Assembly (NCBI RefSeq): GCF_035918015.1
Contig: NZ_CP109132.1
Span: 6,386,001-6,450,000 of the forward strand
Direction: 5' to 3'
Length of the DNA: 64,000 bases
Source: Streptomyces sp. NBC_01754
Lineage (GTDB): Bacteria > Actinomycetota > Actinomycetes > Streptomycetales > Streptomycetaceae
Part shown: positions 23,374-32,218 of the stretch, piece by piece
Numbering within the stretch: position 1 is the stretch's first letter
Layout of the letters: the number at the start of each line of letters is the position of its first letter
The notes under the pieces: model-generated
Seen by the model: the letters and a program-made list of their open reading frames with translations, nothing else
Databases searched by the model: none
What the model was told of the DNA's origin: nothing
Translations under genes and position numbers: made by a program

Positions 23374-24171
23374 TCAGTTGGCCTCCACGGTCTCCGGGGC
23401 GGGCGGCTCCAGACGCGGAGCGAGCCAGGTCGGTACGCCGCCGAGCAGCCGGAACAGCCGGCCCGCCTCGGCGCGCAGCCGGGCCGCCTCCGGCCCGGTC
23501 TCCGTGTCGGCGAGCGAGATGAGGGCCGGGGCCGTCCCCACCAGGTATCCCAGCTCCTCCCTTATCCGCAGGGACTCCGCGAAGCCGTGCCGCGCCTCGG
23601 CGAGCTCACCCTCGCGCAGGGCGAGCGACGCCAGGTGCCGCCAGGTGAACGAGAGAAGCAGTTCGTCCCCGCGAGCCGCGGCCCCGGCGTGCGCCCTGCG
23701 GTAGGCGGCGCGCGCCGACTGCGGCGCGTCGGCGATGTTCTGGGCGATCAGGCCCCGCCGGAAGTCCAGCAGCGGGCGGCCGGGCGACGACGGGGAGAGC
23801 AGGGCCGCCGCCCGGCTCAGCGCCACACTCGCTTCGTCCGCCCGGTCGCGCGTCCCCAGCAGGGTCGACGCGTACGCGAGGTAGCCGCGCTCGCAGGCGG
23901 CCGCGCCACGCTCCGTGTCGTCGTGGGCGAGCGCCTCGGCCGTGCGCAGCGCGTCCTCGGCGTCCGTCCAGCCGGTCCCGGTGTACAGGCACCGCTCGGT
24001 CAGCAGCGAGGTCCGCTGGAGGGCGGCCGCGGGATCGGTCGACGCGTGGGAATCCAGCAGCGCCGCCGCGTCGGTCCAGCAGGCACGTGAGCGAAGCCGC
24101 CACACCGCTGTCTGGAGCGGCGGATCGTCATCGGCTGTCGTTCCGGAACCAGACATGGCGGTGTGCGCCAC
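23374..24171 (-). CDS. TPR-like helical repeat protein, function unknown
   Basis: 265 residues, almost wholly Ala-, Leu- and Arg-rich helix. Pairs such as DAEDALRTAEALAH, ASVALSRAAALL and EARHGFAESLRIREELG resemble tetratricopeptide repeats. There is no signal peptide or enzyme motif. Such proteins often serve as scaffolds or sit beside regulators. The GTG at 24171 has GGGGAGG a few bases upstream; an ATG five codons later is possible. The small frame at 24183 lies immediately upstream on the same strand. Confidence 0.6.
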   Translation of the reverse strand: MAHTAMSGSGTTADDDPPLQTAVWRLRSRACWTDAAALLDSHASTDPAAALQRTSLLTERCLYTGTGWTDAEDALRTAEALAHDDTERGAAACERGYLAYASTLLGTRDRADEASVALSRAAALLSPSSPGRPLLDFRRGLIAQNIADAPQSARAAYRRAHAGAAARGDELLLSFTWRHLASLALREGELAEARHGFAESLRIREELGYLVGTAPALISLADTETGPEAARLRAEAGRLFRLLGGVPTWLAPRLEPPAPETVEAN

Positions 24172-24182
24172 ATTGCCCTCCC

Positions 24183-24278
24183 CTAGCGCGCCATCGAGCT
24201 GTGGAGGTCGGCCGGCAGGGCGAGGGCGCCGTCGCGGGGCCCGGTGCGCTTCTCCGTCGCGTCGTCGTCGATCGCCAT
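24183..24278 (-). CDS. Possible 31-residue peptide upstream of the TPR-like gene
   Basis: ATG at 24278 opens MAIDDDATEKRTGPRDG and ends at TAG twelve bases before the TPR-like gene. Third positions are almost all G or C, and the short spacing suggests coupling. It is too short to judge homology, and the GGAG before its ATG is unusually close. Confidence 0.3.
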   Translation of the reverse strand: MAIDDDATEKRTGPRDGALALPADLHSSMAR

Positions 24279-24419
24279 GGCTCCGCCATGACGCGATCCC
24301 TTCGCGGCCGTGCGCACCGGGCCCCGCTCCGCTCCCCCTCGCCTTGCCGGTCGGCCCTGAGTCTGCGCGCATCTCAGCACGGAATGGCACGCGGGGCCAA
24401 GGGGTGGGGACAATGTCAG

Positions 24420-24433
24420 GTGAAAAATTTCAC
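24420..24433. promoter_or_regulatory. AT-rich dyad GTGAAAAATTTCAC
   Basis: A perfect 6-2-6 palindrome and the most AT-rich spot of the 303-base gap 24172-24474. It lies 41 bases beyond the end of the PucR gene and upstream of the TPR-like gene and small frame, so it could be an operator for the latter. The rest of the gap holds no clear signal. Confidence 0.4.
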
Positions 24434-24474
24434 AATCGCCGCACGCGCCGCGTGGTCGTGATAGGGCCGCAAGA

Positions 24475-26304
24475 TCAGCTCATACGCAGGGCGAGGAAGA
24501 AGTCGAGCTTGTCCTCGAGACGGGAAAGATCGCGTCCCGTCAACTGCTCGATACGCCCGACCCGGTAGCGCAGCGTGTTGACGTGCAGGTGCAGCCGGGA
24601 CGCGCAGCGGGTCCACGAGCCGTCACAGTCGAGGAACGCCTCGAGCGTCTCGATCAGTTCGGCCCGGTGGCGCCGGTCGTAGTCGCGGAGCGGGTCCAGG
24701 AGCCGGGCGGTGAAGGCGCGGCGTACGTCGTCCGGTACGAACGGCAGCAGCAGGACGTGTGAGGCGAGTTCGTGGTGGCCGGCGGCGCAGACCGGACCCG
24801 GGCGGGCGGCCGCGACCCGGCGTGCGTGCCGGGCCTCCTCGAGGGCGCCGCGCAGCCCCTCGGCGGAGTGGACGGCGGCGCTGACACCCAGTGTCAGCCG
24901 GCCGTCGCCCGCGAGCCCGGCGGCGAGCGGTTCCCGGACGGCGGCGAGGAGGGCGTCGGCGTGCAGCTCGGTGCCCTGCGGCCCGCCGGTCCGGGGTCCG
25001 GCGGCCCCGGAGCCGTCGCCGTCCGGAGCGGCCGGGGAAACGGCGTGGGCGGCCGGAGGAGCGGTGTGGGCGGCCGCGCCGGCCGCCTCGGGCCGCGACG
25101 CGGTGCCGGCCGCGGTGGCACCCGGCGTGGACCCCGTCTGCGCGGCAGCGCCGGCGGCGGAGATCGGGACGAGGGCGACGGCCTCGCCGCCCGTGTGGCC
25201 GACGGCGATCCGGTCCGCGGAGCCGGGCCCCGCCACGGCGGGGTCGGCCAGGATCTCCTCCAGCAGCGCCTGCGCGGCCCGGCCGCCCTCGGCCTCCGTA
25301 CCTCCGGAGGCCCATTCGACCCGGGCCACCACGACCTGCCAGTGCGGTGCCGCACCGGCCCCCGGCAGCAGGACCGGAGCGGCCACCCGCAGCCGGGCCG
25401 AGATCTCGGCCGGGGCGGCGCCCGCCTGGACCAGCTCCAGGACCTCCTGGCCGAGCCTGCGGCGTACCGTGCGGGCGGCGTCGCGGCGGTCGCGCTCCAC
25501 CGCGATCAGCTGGGTGACGCCTTGGAGCAGGTCGAGCCGGGCCGGCGGCCAGTCGCCCGCGTCGGCCTCCACGGCCAGCAGCCAGTCGGAGAGCACCGAC
25601 TCACGTATGTCCCGGGCCGCCCCGGGGACGGCGCCCCGACCGCTCTGCACCGGGAAGAGCGAGTACGTCGTGCCGGCCGCCGACGCCGGATGGGGGCCCC
25701 GGCGCCCGGTGCGGGTCGCCGCGAGGTGCTGGGCGGCCAGAGCCGTGCCGACGGAGGGCGCCAGGGGATCACCCGCGCCGGCGATCTGCCGCCCGGTGGG
25801 GGACAGGACCCAGGCCCGCAGGTCCAGGTCGGAGGTGAGCAGGTCCAGGACCACCTCCGGGCCGCCGCCCGCCGGGCCCGCCGTCATCAGCCGGCGGTGC
25901 CGGTCCACGACCGCGGCGAGGTCACCGGCCCGCTCACCGGAGACCTGACGCACCACGTACTCGGTGATCGTGGCGAACGCGACCGTCTCGTGCACGGCCA
26001 GGAGCGGCAGCCGGTGCTGCCGACAGGCCTCGACCAGGTCGTCGGGCACCTGGCCCACCTCTGCCTCGCCCGCCGCGAGTCCGGTCACCCCGGCGCCCGC
26101 CAGGATCCGGACGAACGGCTCGGAGTCCGAGGCGTCCCGGCGCCACGCCATCCCGGTGAGCACCAGCTCGCCACCGGAGAGATAGCGGCTGGGGTCACGC
26201 AGGTCGGTCGTCATGACGCCCTGGACCGCACGGTCCAGTTCGTCCTCGCCGCCGAGCAGCCGAAGGCCCAGCGCATCGGTGTCCAGCAGGGCGCGCAGCC
26301 GCAT
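24475..26304 (-). CDS. pucR: PucR family transcriptional regulator of purine catabolism
   Basis: 609 residues. The N-terminal PucR domain starts MRLRALLDTDALGLRLLGG; a GGDEF-like middle region follows; the C-terminus is the PucR helix-turn-helix (ASRLHLHVNTLRYRVGRIEQ). PucR-type proteins control purine degradation genes in Bacillus and actinomycetes, and this one diverges from xanthine dehydrogenase. Residues about 385-445 form an Ala/Thr/Pro/Gly-rich insertion not normally seen in the family, probably a flexible linker. The ATG at 26304 starts directly at the conserved domain. Confidence 0.85.
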   Translation of the reverse strand: MRLRALLDTDALGLRLLGGEDELDRAVQGVMTTDLRDPSRYLSGGELVLTGMAWRRDASDSEPFVRILAGAGVTGLAAGEAEVGQVPDDLVEACRQHRLPLLAVHETVAFATITEYVVRQVSGERAGDLAAVVDRHRRLMTAGPAGGGPEVVLDLLTSDLDLRAWVLSPTGRQIAGAGDPLAPSVGTALAAQHLAATRTGRRGPHPASAAGTTYSLFPVQSGRGAVPGAARDIRESVLSDWLLAVEADAGDWPPARLDLLQGVTQLIAVERDRRDAARTVRRRLGQEVLELVQAGAAPAEISARLRVAAPVLLPGAGAAPHWQVVVARVEWASGGTEAEGGRAAQALLEEILADPAVAGPGSADRIAVGHTGGEAVALVPISAAGAAAQTGSTPGATAAGTASRPEAAGAAAHTAPPAAHAVSPAAPDGDGSGAAGPRTGGPQGTELHADALLAAVREPLAAGLAGDGRLTLGVSAAVHSAEGLRGALEEARHARRVAAARPGPVCAAGHHELASHVLLLPFVPDDVRRAFTARLLDPLRDYDRRHRAELIETLEAFLDCDGSWTRCASRLHLHVNTLRYRVGRIEQLTGRDLSRLEDKLDFFLALRMS

Positions 26305-26634
26305 CGTCGAAAGCCGCCGTTCTTCTTCGTCGGTGAGTGGAGGGCAGGTGGAGAGGCAGGTCAGGGGAGGGGAAGGGCGAACGGAGTGACGAGGAGGGCA
26401 CGGGGTGTCGGCCGCTTCCCGCGGTTCACGGTGAGGTCACTCGTACCCGCCATTCGTTCGAATCTACAAGACACGGAGGGGGACCAGCCAATTCCTTCAT
26501 GGTTTCGGTGACTGCACCGAGGGGAGCAAGGCTTGTGTACTGGGCCGCACACCGCGTCAACGACCCACGAGCGAACCGCAGGGCCGGCCGTCCCCAGCCC
26601 CAGCCGAACGACCCGATCGAGAAGAAGAGAGCCC
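26305..26634. other. Divergent intergenic region between pucR and xanthine dehydrogenase
   Basis: This 330-base gap should contain both promoters. The clearest feature is ATTCG-TT-CGAAT (26452-26463), an inverted repeat in a relatively AT-rich patch, a candidate PucR or sigma contact. CGGTG-ACTG-CACCG lies at about 26516-26529. No convincing pair of -35 and -10 boxes was found. Confidence 0.35.
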
Positions 26635-27525
26635 ATGGACTTCCTTCGCCCCGCCAGCTGGGAGGAGGCGCTCGCCGCCAAGGCCGCGCACCCGACGGCT
26701 GTGCCCATCGCGGGTGGCACCGATGTGATGGTCGAGATCAACTTCGACCACCGGCGGCCCGAGTACCTGCTGGACCTGAACCGCGTCGGCGAGCTGTCCG
26801 CGTGGGAGGTGGGCCAGGACACCGTACGCCTGGGGGCCTCCGTACCGTACAGCGCGATCATGGAGAACCTGCGGGCCGAGCTGCCCGGGCTGGCGCTCGC
26901 CTCGCACACCGTCGCCTCGCCGCAGATCCGCAACCGCGGCGGCGTCGGCGGCAACCTGGGCACCGCCTCGCCCGCCGGGGACGCCCACCCGGCGCTGCTC
27001 GCGGCCGGCGCCGAGGTCGAGGCCGTCTCGGTGCGCGGCACCCGGATGATCCCCGTCGACGCCTTCTTCACCGGCGTCAAGCGCAACGCCCTCGCCGAGG
27101 ACGAGCTGATCCGGGCCGTCCACGTCAAGAAGGCCGACGGCCCCCAGCAGTTCTCCAAGGTCGGCACCCGCAACGCCATGGTCATCGCCGTCTGCGCCTT
27201 CGGCATCGCGCTGCACCCTCTCACTCGCACCGTACGCACCGGCATCGGCTCCGCCGCCCCGACCCCGATCCGGGCCAAGGAGGCCGAGGAGTTCCTGAAC
27301 GCCGCGCTGGAGGAGGGCGGGTTCTGGGAGAACGGCCGGATCATCACCCCGTCGGTGGCCAAGCAGTTCGCCCAGCTGGCCTCCGGGGCGTGCAGCCCCA
27401 TCGACGACGTCCGGGGCACCGCCGCCTACCGCAGGCACGCCGTCGGCGTCATGGCCCGCCGCACGCTGGGCTGGACCTGGGAGCAGTACCGCGGCACGCG
27501 CCGCACCCTCGAAGGAGCTGCCTGA
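26635..27525 (+). CDS. Xanthine dehydrogenase, FAD-binding subunit
   Basis: 296 residues of the molybdopterin dehydrogenase FAD-binding family. FAD-contact segments are PIAGGTDVMVEI near residue 25 and TVASPQIRNRGGVGGNLGTASPAGD near 95-120. This subunit passes electrons from the iron-sulphur clusters to NAD+. It is the first gene of an xdh operon with the [2Fe-2S] and Mo subunits following. The ATG at 26635 (MDFLRPASWEEAL) is the conserved start; the ribosome site AGAAGAGAG is modest. Confidence 0.9.
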   Translation: MDFLRPASWEEALAAKAAHPTAVPIAGGTDVMVEINFDHRRPEYLLDLNRVGELSAWEVGQDTVRLGASVPYSAIMENLRAELPGLALASHTVASPQIRNRGGVGGNLGTASPAGDAHPALLAAGAEVEAVSVRGTRMIPVDAFFTGVKRNALAEDELIRAVHVKKADGPQQFSKVGTRNAMVIAVCAFGIALHPLTRTVRTGIGSAAPTPIRAKEAEEFLNAALEEGGFWENGRIITPSVAKQFAQLASGACSPIDDVRGTAAYRRHAVGVMARRTLGWTWEQYRGTRRTLEGAA

Positions 27526-27527
27526 TC

Positions 27528-28124
27528 ATGCGCGTCAACTTCACGGTCAACGGCCGCCCGCAGGAGGCCGACGACGTCTGGGAGGGCGAGTCCCTCCTCT
27601 ACGTCCTGCGCGAGCGGATGGGCCTGCCGGGCTCCAAGAACGCCTGCGAGCAGGGCGAATGCGGTTCCTGCACGGTCCGCCTGGACGGGGTGCCGGTCTG
27701 TTCCTGCCTGGTCGCCGCCGGCCAGGCCGAGGGCCGCGAGGTCGTCACGGTCGAGGGCCTCGCCGACTACGCCCGGCACCGCGAGGACGCCCACCCCGGT
27801 ACCGGCTGCGCCGCCGGGACCTGCGGCACCTCCCTCGACGCCGCCCAGCGGTGGCAGGCCAGGCCCACCGACGCGCGGAGCGCGGAGGCGGCCGCGCTCT
27901 CCCCGATCCAGCAGGCGTTCATCGACGCGGGCGCGGTGCAGTGCGGTTTCTGCACCCCCGGGCTGCTGGTCGCCGCCGACGAACTGCTGGAGGCGTGCCC
28001 CTCCCCGTCCGACCAGGACATCCGCGAGGCGCTCTCCGGCAACCTCTGCCGCTGCACCGGCTACGAGAAGATCCTCGACGCGGTCCGCCTCGCGGCGGCC
28101 CGCCAGGAAGAGACGGTCCGATGA
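27528..28124 (+). CDS. Xanthine dehydrogenase, [2Fe-2S] subunit
   Basis: 198 residues with two [2Fe-2S] cluster domains. The N-terminal ferredoxin-like set is CEQGECGSC followed by CSC. The C-terminal helical set is CGFCTPG and CRCTGYEKI. About 30 extra residues between the two domains (TGCAAGTCGTSLDAAQRWQ) include additional cysteines. The subunit carries electrons from the molybdenum centre to FAD. The gene starts three bases after the FAD subunit's stop and shares ATGA with the next gene, so all three are translationally linked. Confidence 0.9.
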   Translation: MRVNFTVNGRPQEADDVWEGESLLYVLRERMGLPGSKNACEQGECGSCTVRLDGVPVCSCLVAAGQAEGREVVTVEGLADYARHREDAHPGTGCAAGTCGTSLDAAQRWQARPTDARSAEAAALSPIQQAFIDAGAVQCGFCTPGLLVAADELLEACPSPSDQDIREALSGNLCRCTGYEKILDAVRLAAARQEETVR

Positions 28125-30544
28125 CCATGGCGCAGCACCCACGAGCCGCGTCCGTACCGGCCGGCACCCCCACCAAGATCACCCAGGGCTCGAAGACCCC
28201 GGGCGGCATCGGCGAGTCCACCCTGCGCCCCGACGGCACCCTCAAGGTCACCGGGGAGTTCGCCTACTCCTCGGACATGTGGCACGAGGACATGCTGTGG
28301 GGCCACACACTCCGCTCCACCGTCGCGCACGCCGGGATCAGCTCGATCGACACCGGCGAGGCACTGGCCACCCCCGGCGTGTACGCCGTCCTGACCTACG
28401 ACGACCTGCCCGCCCCGATGAAGAACTACGGGTTGGAGATCCAGGACACCCCCGCCCTCGCCCACGGCAAGGTCCGCCACCACGGCGAACCGGTGGCGCT
28501 CGTCGCCGCCGACCACCCCGAGACGGCCCGCCGCGCCGCCGCCAAGATCCGTATCGAGTACGCCGAACTGCCGGTGATCACCGACGAGGCGTCCGCCACC
28601 GCCCCCGACGCGGTCCTGGTCCACGAGGGCCGCACCGACCACCACATCGGGCACGTCCCGCACCCCAACATCGTCCACCGCCAGCCCATCGTCCGGGGTG
28701 ACGCCGACGCGGCCGCCGCGCGGGCCGACGTGATCGTCAGCGGCGACTACGTCTTCGGGATGCAGGACCAGGCCTTCCTCGGCCCCGAGTCGGGCCTGGC
28801 CGTACCGTCCGAGGACGGCGGGGTCGAGCTGTACGTCGCGACCCAGTGGCTCCACTCCGACCTGCGGCAGATCGCCCCCGTCCTGGGGCTGCCCGAGGAC
28901 AAGGTCCGGATGACGCTCTCCGGCGTCGGCGGAGCCTTCGGGGGCCGCGAGGACCTGTCGATGCAGATCCACGCCTGTCTGCTGGCGCTGCGTACCGGCA
29001 AGCCCGTCAAGATGGTCTACAACCGCTTCGAGTCCTTCTTCGGCCACGTCCACCGCCACCCGGCGAAGCTGCACTACGAGCACGGCGCCACCAAGGACGG
29101 CAAGCTCACCCACATGAAGTGCCGGATCGTGCTGGACGGCGGGGCCTACGCCTCCGCCTCACCGGCCGTGGTCGGCAACGCCTCCTCGCTCGCCGTGGGA
29201 CCCTACGTCGTCGAGGACGTCGACATCGAGGCGATCGCCCTCTACTCCAACAACCCGCCCTGCGGCGCCATGCGCGGCTTCGGCGCGGTCCAGGCGTGCT
29301 TCGCCTACGAGGCGCAGATGGACAAGCTCGCCGCCGCCCTGGACATGGACCCGGTCGAACTCCGGCAGCTCAACGCCATGGAACAGGGCACCCTGCTCCC
29401 CACCGGCCAGCGTGTCGACTCGCCGGCGCCGGTCGCCGAACTCCTGCGCCGCGTGAAGGCCCGGCCGCTGCCGCCCGAGCAGCAGTGGCTCTCGGCCGAC
29501 GCGGAGGGCAGCTCCGTCGACGTACGCGCCCTGCCCGGCGGGCTCTCCAACACCACGCACGGCGAGGGCGTCGTGCGGGGGGTCGGCTACGCGGTCGGAC
29601 TGAAGAACGTCGGGTTCTCCGAGGGCTTCGACGACTACTCCACCGCCCGGGTGCGCATGGAGGTCATCAACGGCGAACCCGTCGCCACCGTGCACACCGC
29701 GATGGCCGAGGTCGGGCAGGGCGGTGTCACCGTCCACGCCCAGATCGCCCGTACCGAACTCGGGGTCAGCCAGGTCACCATCCACCCGGCGGACACCCGG
29801 GTCGGCTCGGCCGGATCCACCTCCGCCTCCCGGCAGACGTACGTCACCGGCGGCGCCGTGAAGCACTCCTGCGAGGCCGTCCGCGAGCGGATCCTGGAGA
29901 TCGGCCGCCGCAAGCTCGGCACCTACCACCCGGCCTGGGCGACCGCCGAACTCCTCCTGGAGGGCGGCAAGGTGGTCACCGACGGGGGCGAGGCGCTCGC
30001 CTCCGTCGCCGAGGTCCTTCAGGACGAGGCGGTCGACGTCGAGCTGGAGTGGCGCCACCGGCCCACCGAAGCCTTCGACCTGCGCACCGGGCAGGGCAAC
30101 GGCCACGTCCAGTACTCCTTCGCCGCACACCGCGCGGTGGTGGAGGTCGACACCGAACTCGGCCTGGTCAAGGTCATCGAGCTGGCGTGCGCCCAGGACG
30201 TCGGCAAGGCCCTCAACCCGCTGTCCGTCCAGGGCCAGATCCAGGGCGGCACCACGCAGGGACTGGGGGTCGCCGTCATGGAGGAGATCCTCGTCGACCC
30301 GAAGACCGCGAAGGTGCGCAACCCCTCCTTCACGGACTACCTGATCCCCACGATCCTCGACACGCCGACCATCCCGGTCGACGTGCTCGAACTCGCCGAC
30401 GACCACGCCCCGTACGGGCTGCGCGGCATCGGCGAGGCCCCGACCCTGTCGTCCACCCCGGCCGTCCTCGCGGCGATCCGGGACGCGACCGGGCTGGAGC
30501 TGAACCGGACACCGGTGCGCCCCGAGCACATCACCGGTTCCTGA
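28121..30544 (+). CDS. Xanthine dehydrogenase, molybdopterin-binding catalytic subunit
   Basis: 807 residues of the xanthine oxidase Mo subunit family. Landmarks are GVGGAFGGREDLS and PCGAMRGFGAVQ (pterin and substrate contacts), GQGGVTVHAQIA, and the C-terminal GIGEAPTLSSTPAV with the catalytic Glu. With the FAD and iron-sulphur subunits it would oxidise hypoxanthine and xanthine to urate. Maturation needs the XdhC-type factor encoded at 32219. The GIGEAP glutamate and the context favour xanthine over CO or nicotine dehydrogenase. Confidence 0.9.
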   Translation: MTMAQHPRAASVPAGTPTKITQGSKTPGGIGESTLRPDGTLKVTGEFAYSSDMWHEDMLWGHTLRSTVAHAGISSIDTGEALATPGVYAVLTYDDLPAPMKNYGLEIQDTPALAHGKVRHHGEPVALVAADHPETARRAAAKIRIEYAELPVITDEASATAPDAVLVHEGRTDHHIGHVPHPNIVHRQPIVRGDADAAAARADVIVSGDYVFGMQDQAFLGPESGLAVPSEDGGVELYVATQWLHSDLRQIAPVLGLPEDKVRMTLSGVGGAFGGREDLSMQIHACLLALRTGKPVKMVYNRFESFFGHVHRHPAKLHYEHGATKDGKLTHMKCRIVLDGGAYASASPAVVGNASSLAVGPYVVEDVDIEAIALYSNNPPCGAMRGFGAVQACFAYEAQMDKLAAALDMDPVELRQLNAMEQGTLLPTGQRVDSPAPVAELLRRVKARPLPPEQQWLSADAEGSSVDVRALPGGLSNTTHGEGVVRGVGYAVGLKNVGFSEGFDDYSTARVRMEVINGEPVATVHTAMAEVGQGGVTVHAQIARTELGVSQVTIHPADTRVGSAGSTSASRQTYVTGGAVKHSCEAVRERILEIGRRKLGTYHPAWATAELLLEGGKVVTDGGEALASVAEVLQDEAVDVELEWRHRPTEAFDLRTGQGNGHVQYSFAAHRAVVEVDTELGLVKVIELACAQDVGKALNPLSVQGQIQGGTTQGLGVAVMEEILVDPKTAKVRNPSFTDYLIPTILDTPTIPVDVLELADDHAPYGLRGIGEAPTLSSTPAVLAAIRDATGLELNRTPVRPEHITGS

Positions 30545-30718
30545 GGCCCCGGGTGCGGCGGGCGCGTGCAGCGCCCACCGCCCCGGAACAACGGCCTCAC
30601 CCTGCAAGAACAGTTCGCCTCGGGCCGTCCCCCGGGTCGTGCGCCTCGCAGTCATCCCAAATCCCGCAGTCAGAGAGCTCCACGCGGGTGCCCCTGTGAA
30701 CCTTGGGAGTCAGGCAAC

Positions 30719-32176
30719 ATGACCCAGCAGTCAGTGGAACCCAGGACGAGCGCGGAGGACGCGGGCCCCGGCTCGCGCGTCCCCGCGGGACGGTCCTGGC
30801 TCGACCGGTACTTCCACATATCCGACAGAGGATCGACCGTCGCGCGCGAGGTGCGCGGCGGCGTCACGACCTTCATGGCCATGGCGTACATCCTCCTGCT
30901 CAACCCGCTCGTCCTGGGCGGCGAGGACGTGAACGGCCATCTGCTCGGCCAGTCCGGGCTGATCACCGCCACCGCGCTGGCGGCGGCGGTCACCACCCTG
31001 CTGATGGGCTTCGTCGGCAAGGTGCCCCTGGCGCTCGCCGCCGGGCTGAGTGTCTCCGGGGTGCTCGCCTCGCAGGTCGCCCCGGCCATGTCCTGGCAGC
31101 AGGCGATGGGCATGTGCGTGGTCTACGGCGTGGTGATCTGCCTCCTGGTCGTCACCGGCCTGCGCGAGCTGATCATGAACGCGATCCCGCTCGCGCTGAA
31201 GCACGGCATCACCATCGGCATCGGCCTGTTCATCGCGCTCATCGGCCTCTACAAGGCCGGCTTCGTCCACCAGGGCGAGGCGACCCCGCTCTCCCTGGGC
31301 CCCGGCGGGGAACTGGCCGGCTGGCCCGTCCTGATCTTCGCCGTGACCCTGCTGCTGATCTTCATGCTCCAGGCGCGGAACGTCCCCGGCGCGATCCTGA
31401 TCGGCATCGTCACCGGGACCCTGGTCGCGATCACCCTCAACGCCGTCGTCGACATCGACCCGAAGTCCTGGAGCAGCGGCCCGCCCGAACTGAGCGGCGG
31501 CGCGGTCTCCTCACCGGACTTCTCGCTCTTCGGGGACGTCGAGTTCGGCGGTTGGGGCGATGTCGGTGTGCTGACGGTCGGCATGATCGTCTTCACCCTG
31601 GTACTGGCCGGCTTCTTCGACGCGATGGCCACCATCATCGGCGTCGGTACGGAGGCGAAGCTCGCCGACGACCAGGGCCGGATGCCGGGCCTGTCGAAGG
31701 CGCTGTTCGTCGACGGCGCCGGTGGCGCGATCGGCGGTGTCACCGGAGGCTCCGGCCAGACCGTCTTCGTGGAGTCGGCCACCGGCGTCGGCGAGGGCGC
31801 CCGCACCGGGCTCGCCTCCGTCGTCACCGGGCTCTTCTTCGCGGCCTGCCTCTTCTTCACCCCGCTCACCGCGATCGTGCCGGCCGAGGTGGCCTCCGCC
31901 GCCCTGGTCGTCATCGGCGCCATGATGATGCAGAACGCCCGGCACGTGGACTGGAGCGACCGCTCCGTCGCCGTGCCGGTCTTCCTCACCGTGGTCCTGA
32001 TGCCGTTCACATACACCATCACCACCGGGGTGGCCGCGGGCGTCATCTCGTACACCGCGATCAAGCTCGCCCAGGGGCGGGCCCGGGACGTCGGTGCCTT
32101 CATGTGGGTGCTGACCTTCGTCTTCCTCGTCTACTTCGCCCTGCACCCCATCGAGAGCTGGCTCGGCGTCAGCTGA
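30719..32176 (+). CDS. NCS2/AzgA-like purine permease
   Basis: 485 residues with about 12 to 14 hydrophobic segments. Family signatures are GVTTFMAMAYILLLNPLVL near the N-terminus and SGQTVFVESATGVGEGARTG, matching the AzgA (hypoxanthine/guanine/adenine) branch. It should import purine bases by proton symport to feed xanthine dehydrogenase. It lies 174 bases after the Mo subunit and 42 before XdhC, on the same strand; the larger gap may hold its own promoter. Confidence 0.88.
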   Translation: MTQQSVEPRTSAEDAGPGSRVPAGRSWLDRYFHISDRGSTVAREVRGGVTTFMAMAYILLLNPLVLGGEDVNGHLLGQSGLITATALAAAVTTLLMGFVGKVPLALAAGLSVSGVLASQVAPAMSWQQAMGMCVVYGVVICLLVVTGLRELIMNAIPLALKHGITIGIGLFIALIGLYKAGFVHQGEATPLSLGPGGELAGWPVLIFAVTLLLIFMLQARNVPGAILIGIVTGTLVAITLNAVVDIDPKSWSSGPPELSGGAVSSPDFSLFGDVEFGGWGDVGVLTVGMIVFTLVLAGFFDAMATIIGVGTEAKLADDQGRMPGLSKALFVDGAGGAIGGVTGGSGQTVFVESATGVGEGARTGLASVVTGLFFAACLFFTPLTAIVPAEVASAALVVIGAMMMQNARHVDWSDRSVAVPVFLTVVLMPFTYTITTGVAAGVISYTAIKLAQGRARDVGAFMWVLTFVFLVYFALHPIESWLGVS

Positions 32177-32218
32177 CCCTCCTCCGCCCTCCGCGACCCC
32201 GTCAGAAGGAGACACGCC

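Noticed and set aside
26635..30544. Carbon monoxide dehydrogenase instead of xanthine dehydrogenase
   Set aside because: The Mo subunit carries GIGEAP, and the setting of PucR, purine permease and XdhC favours xanthine.
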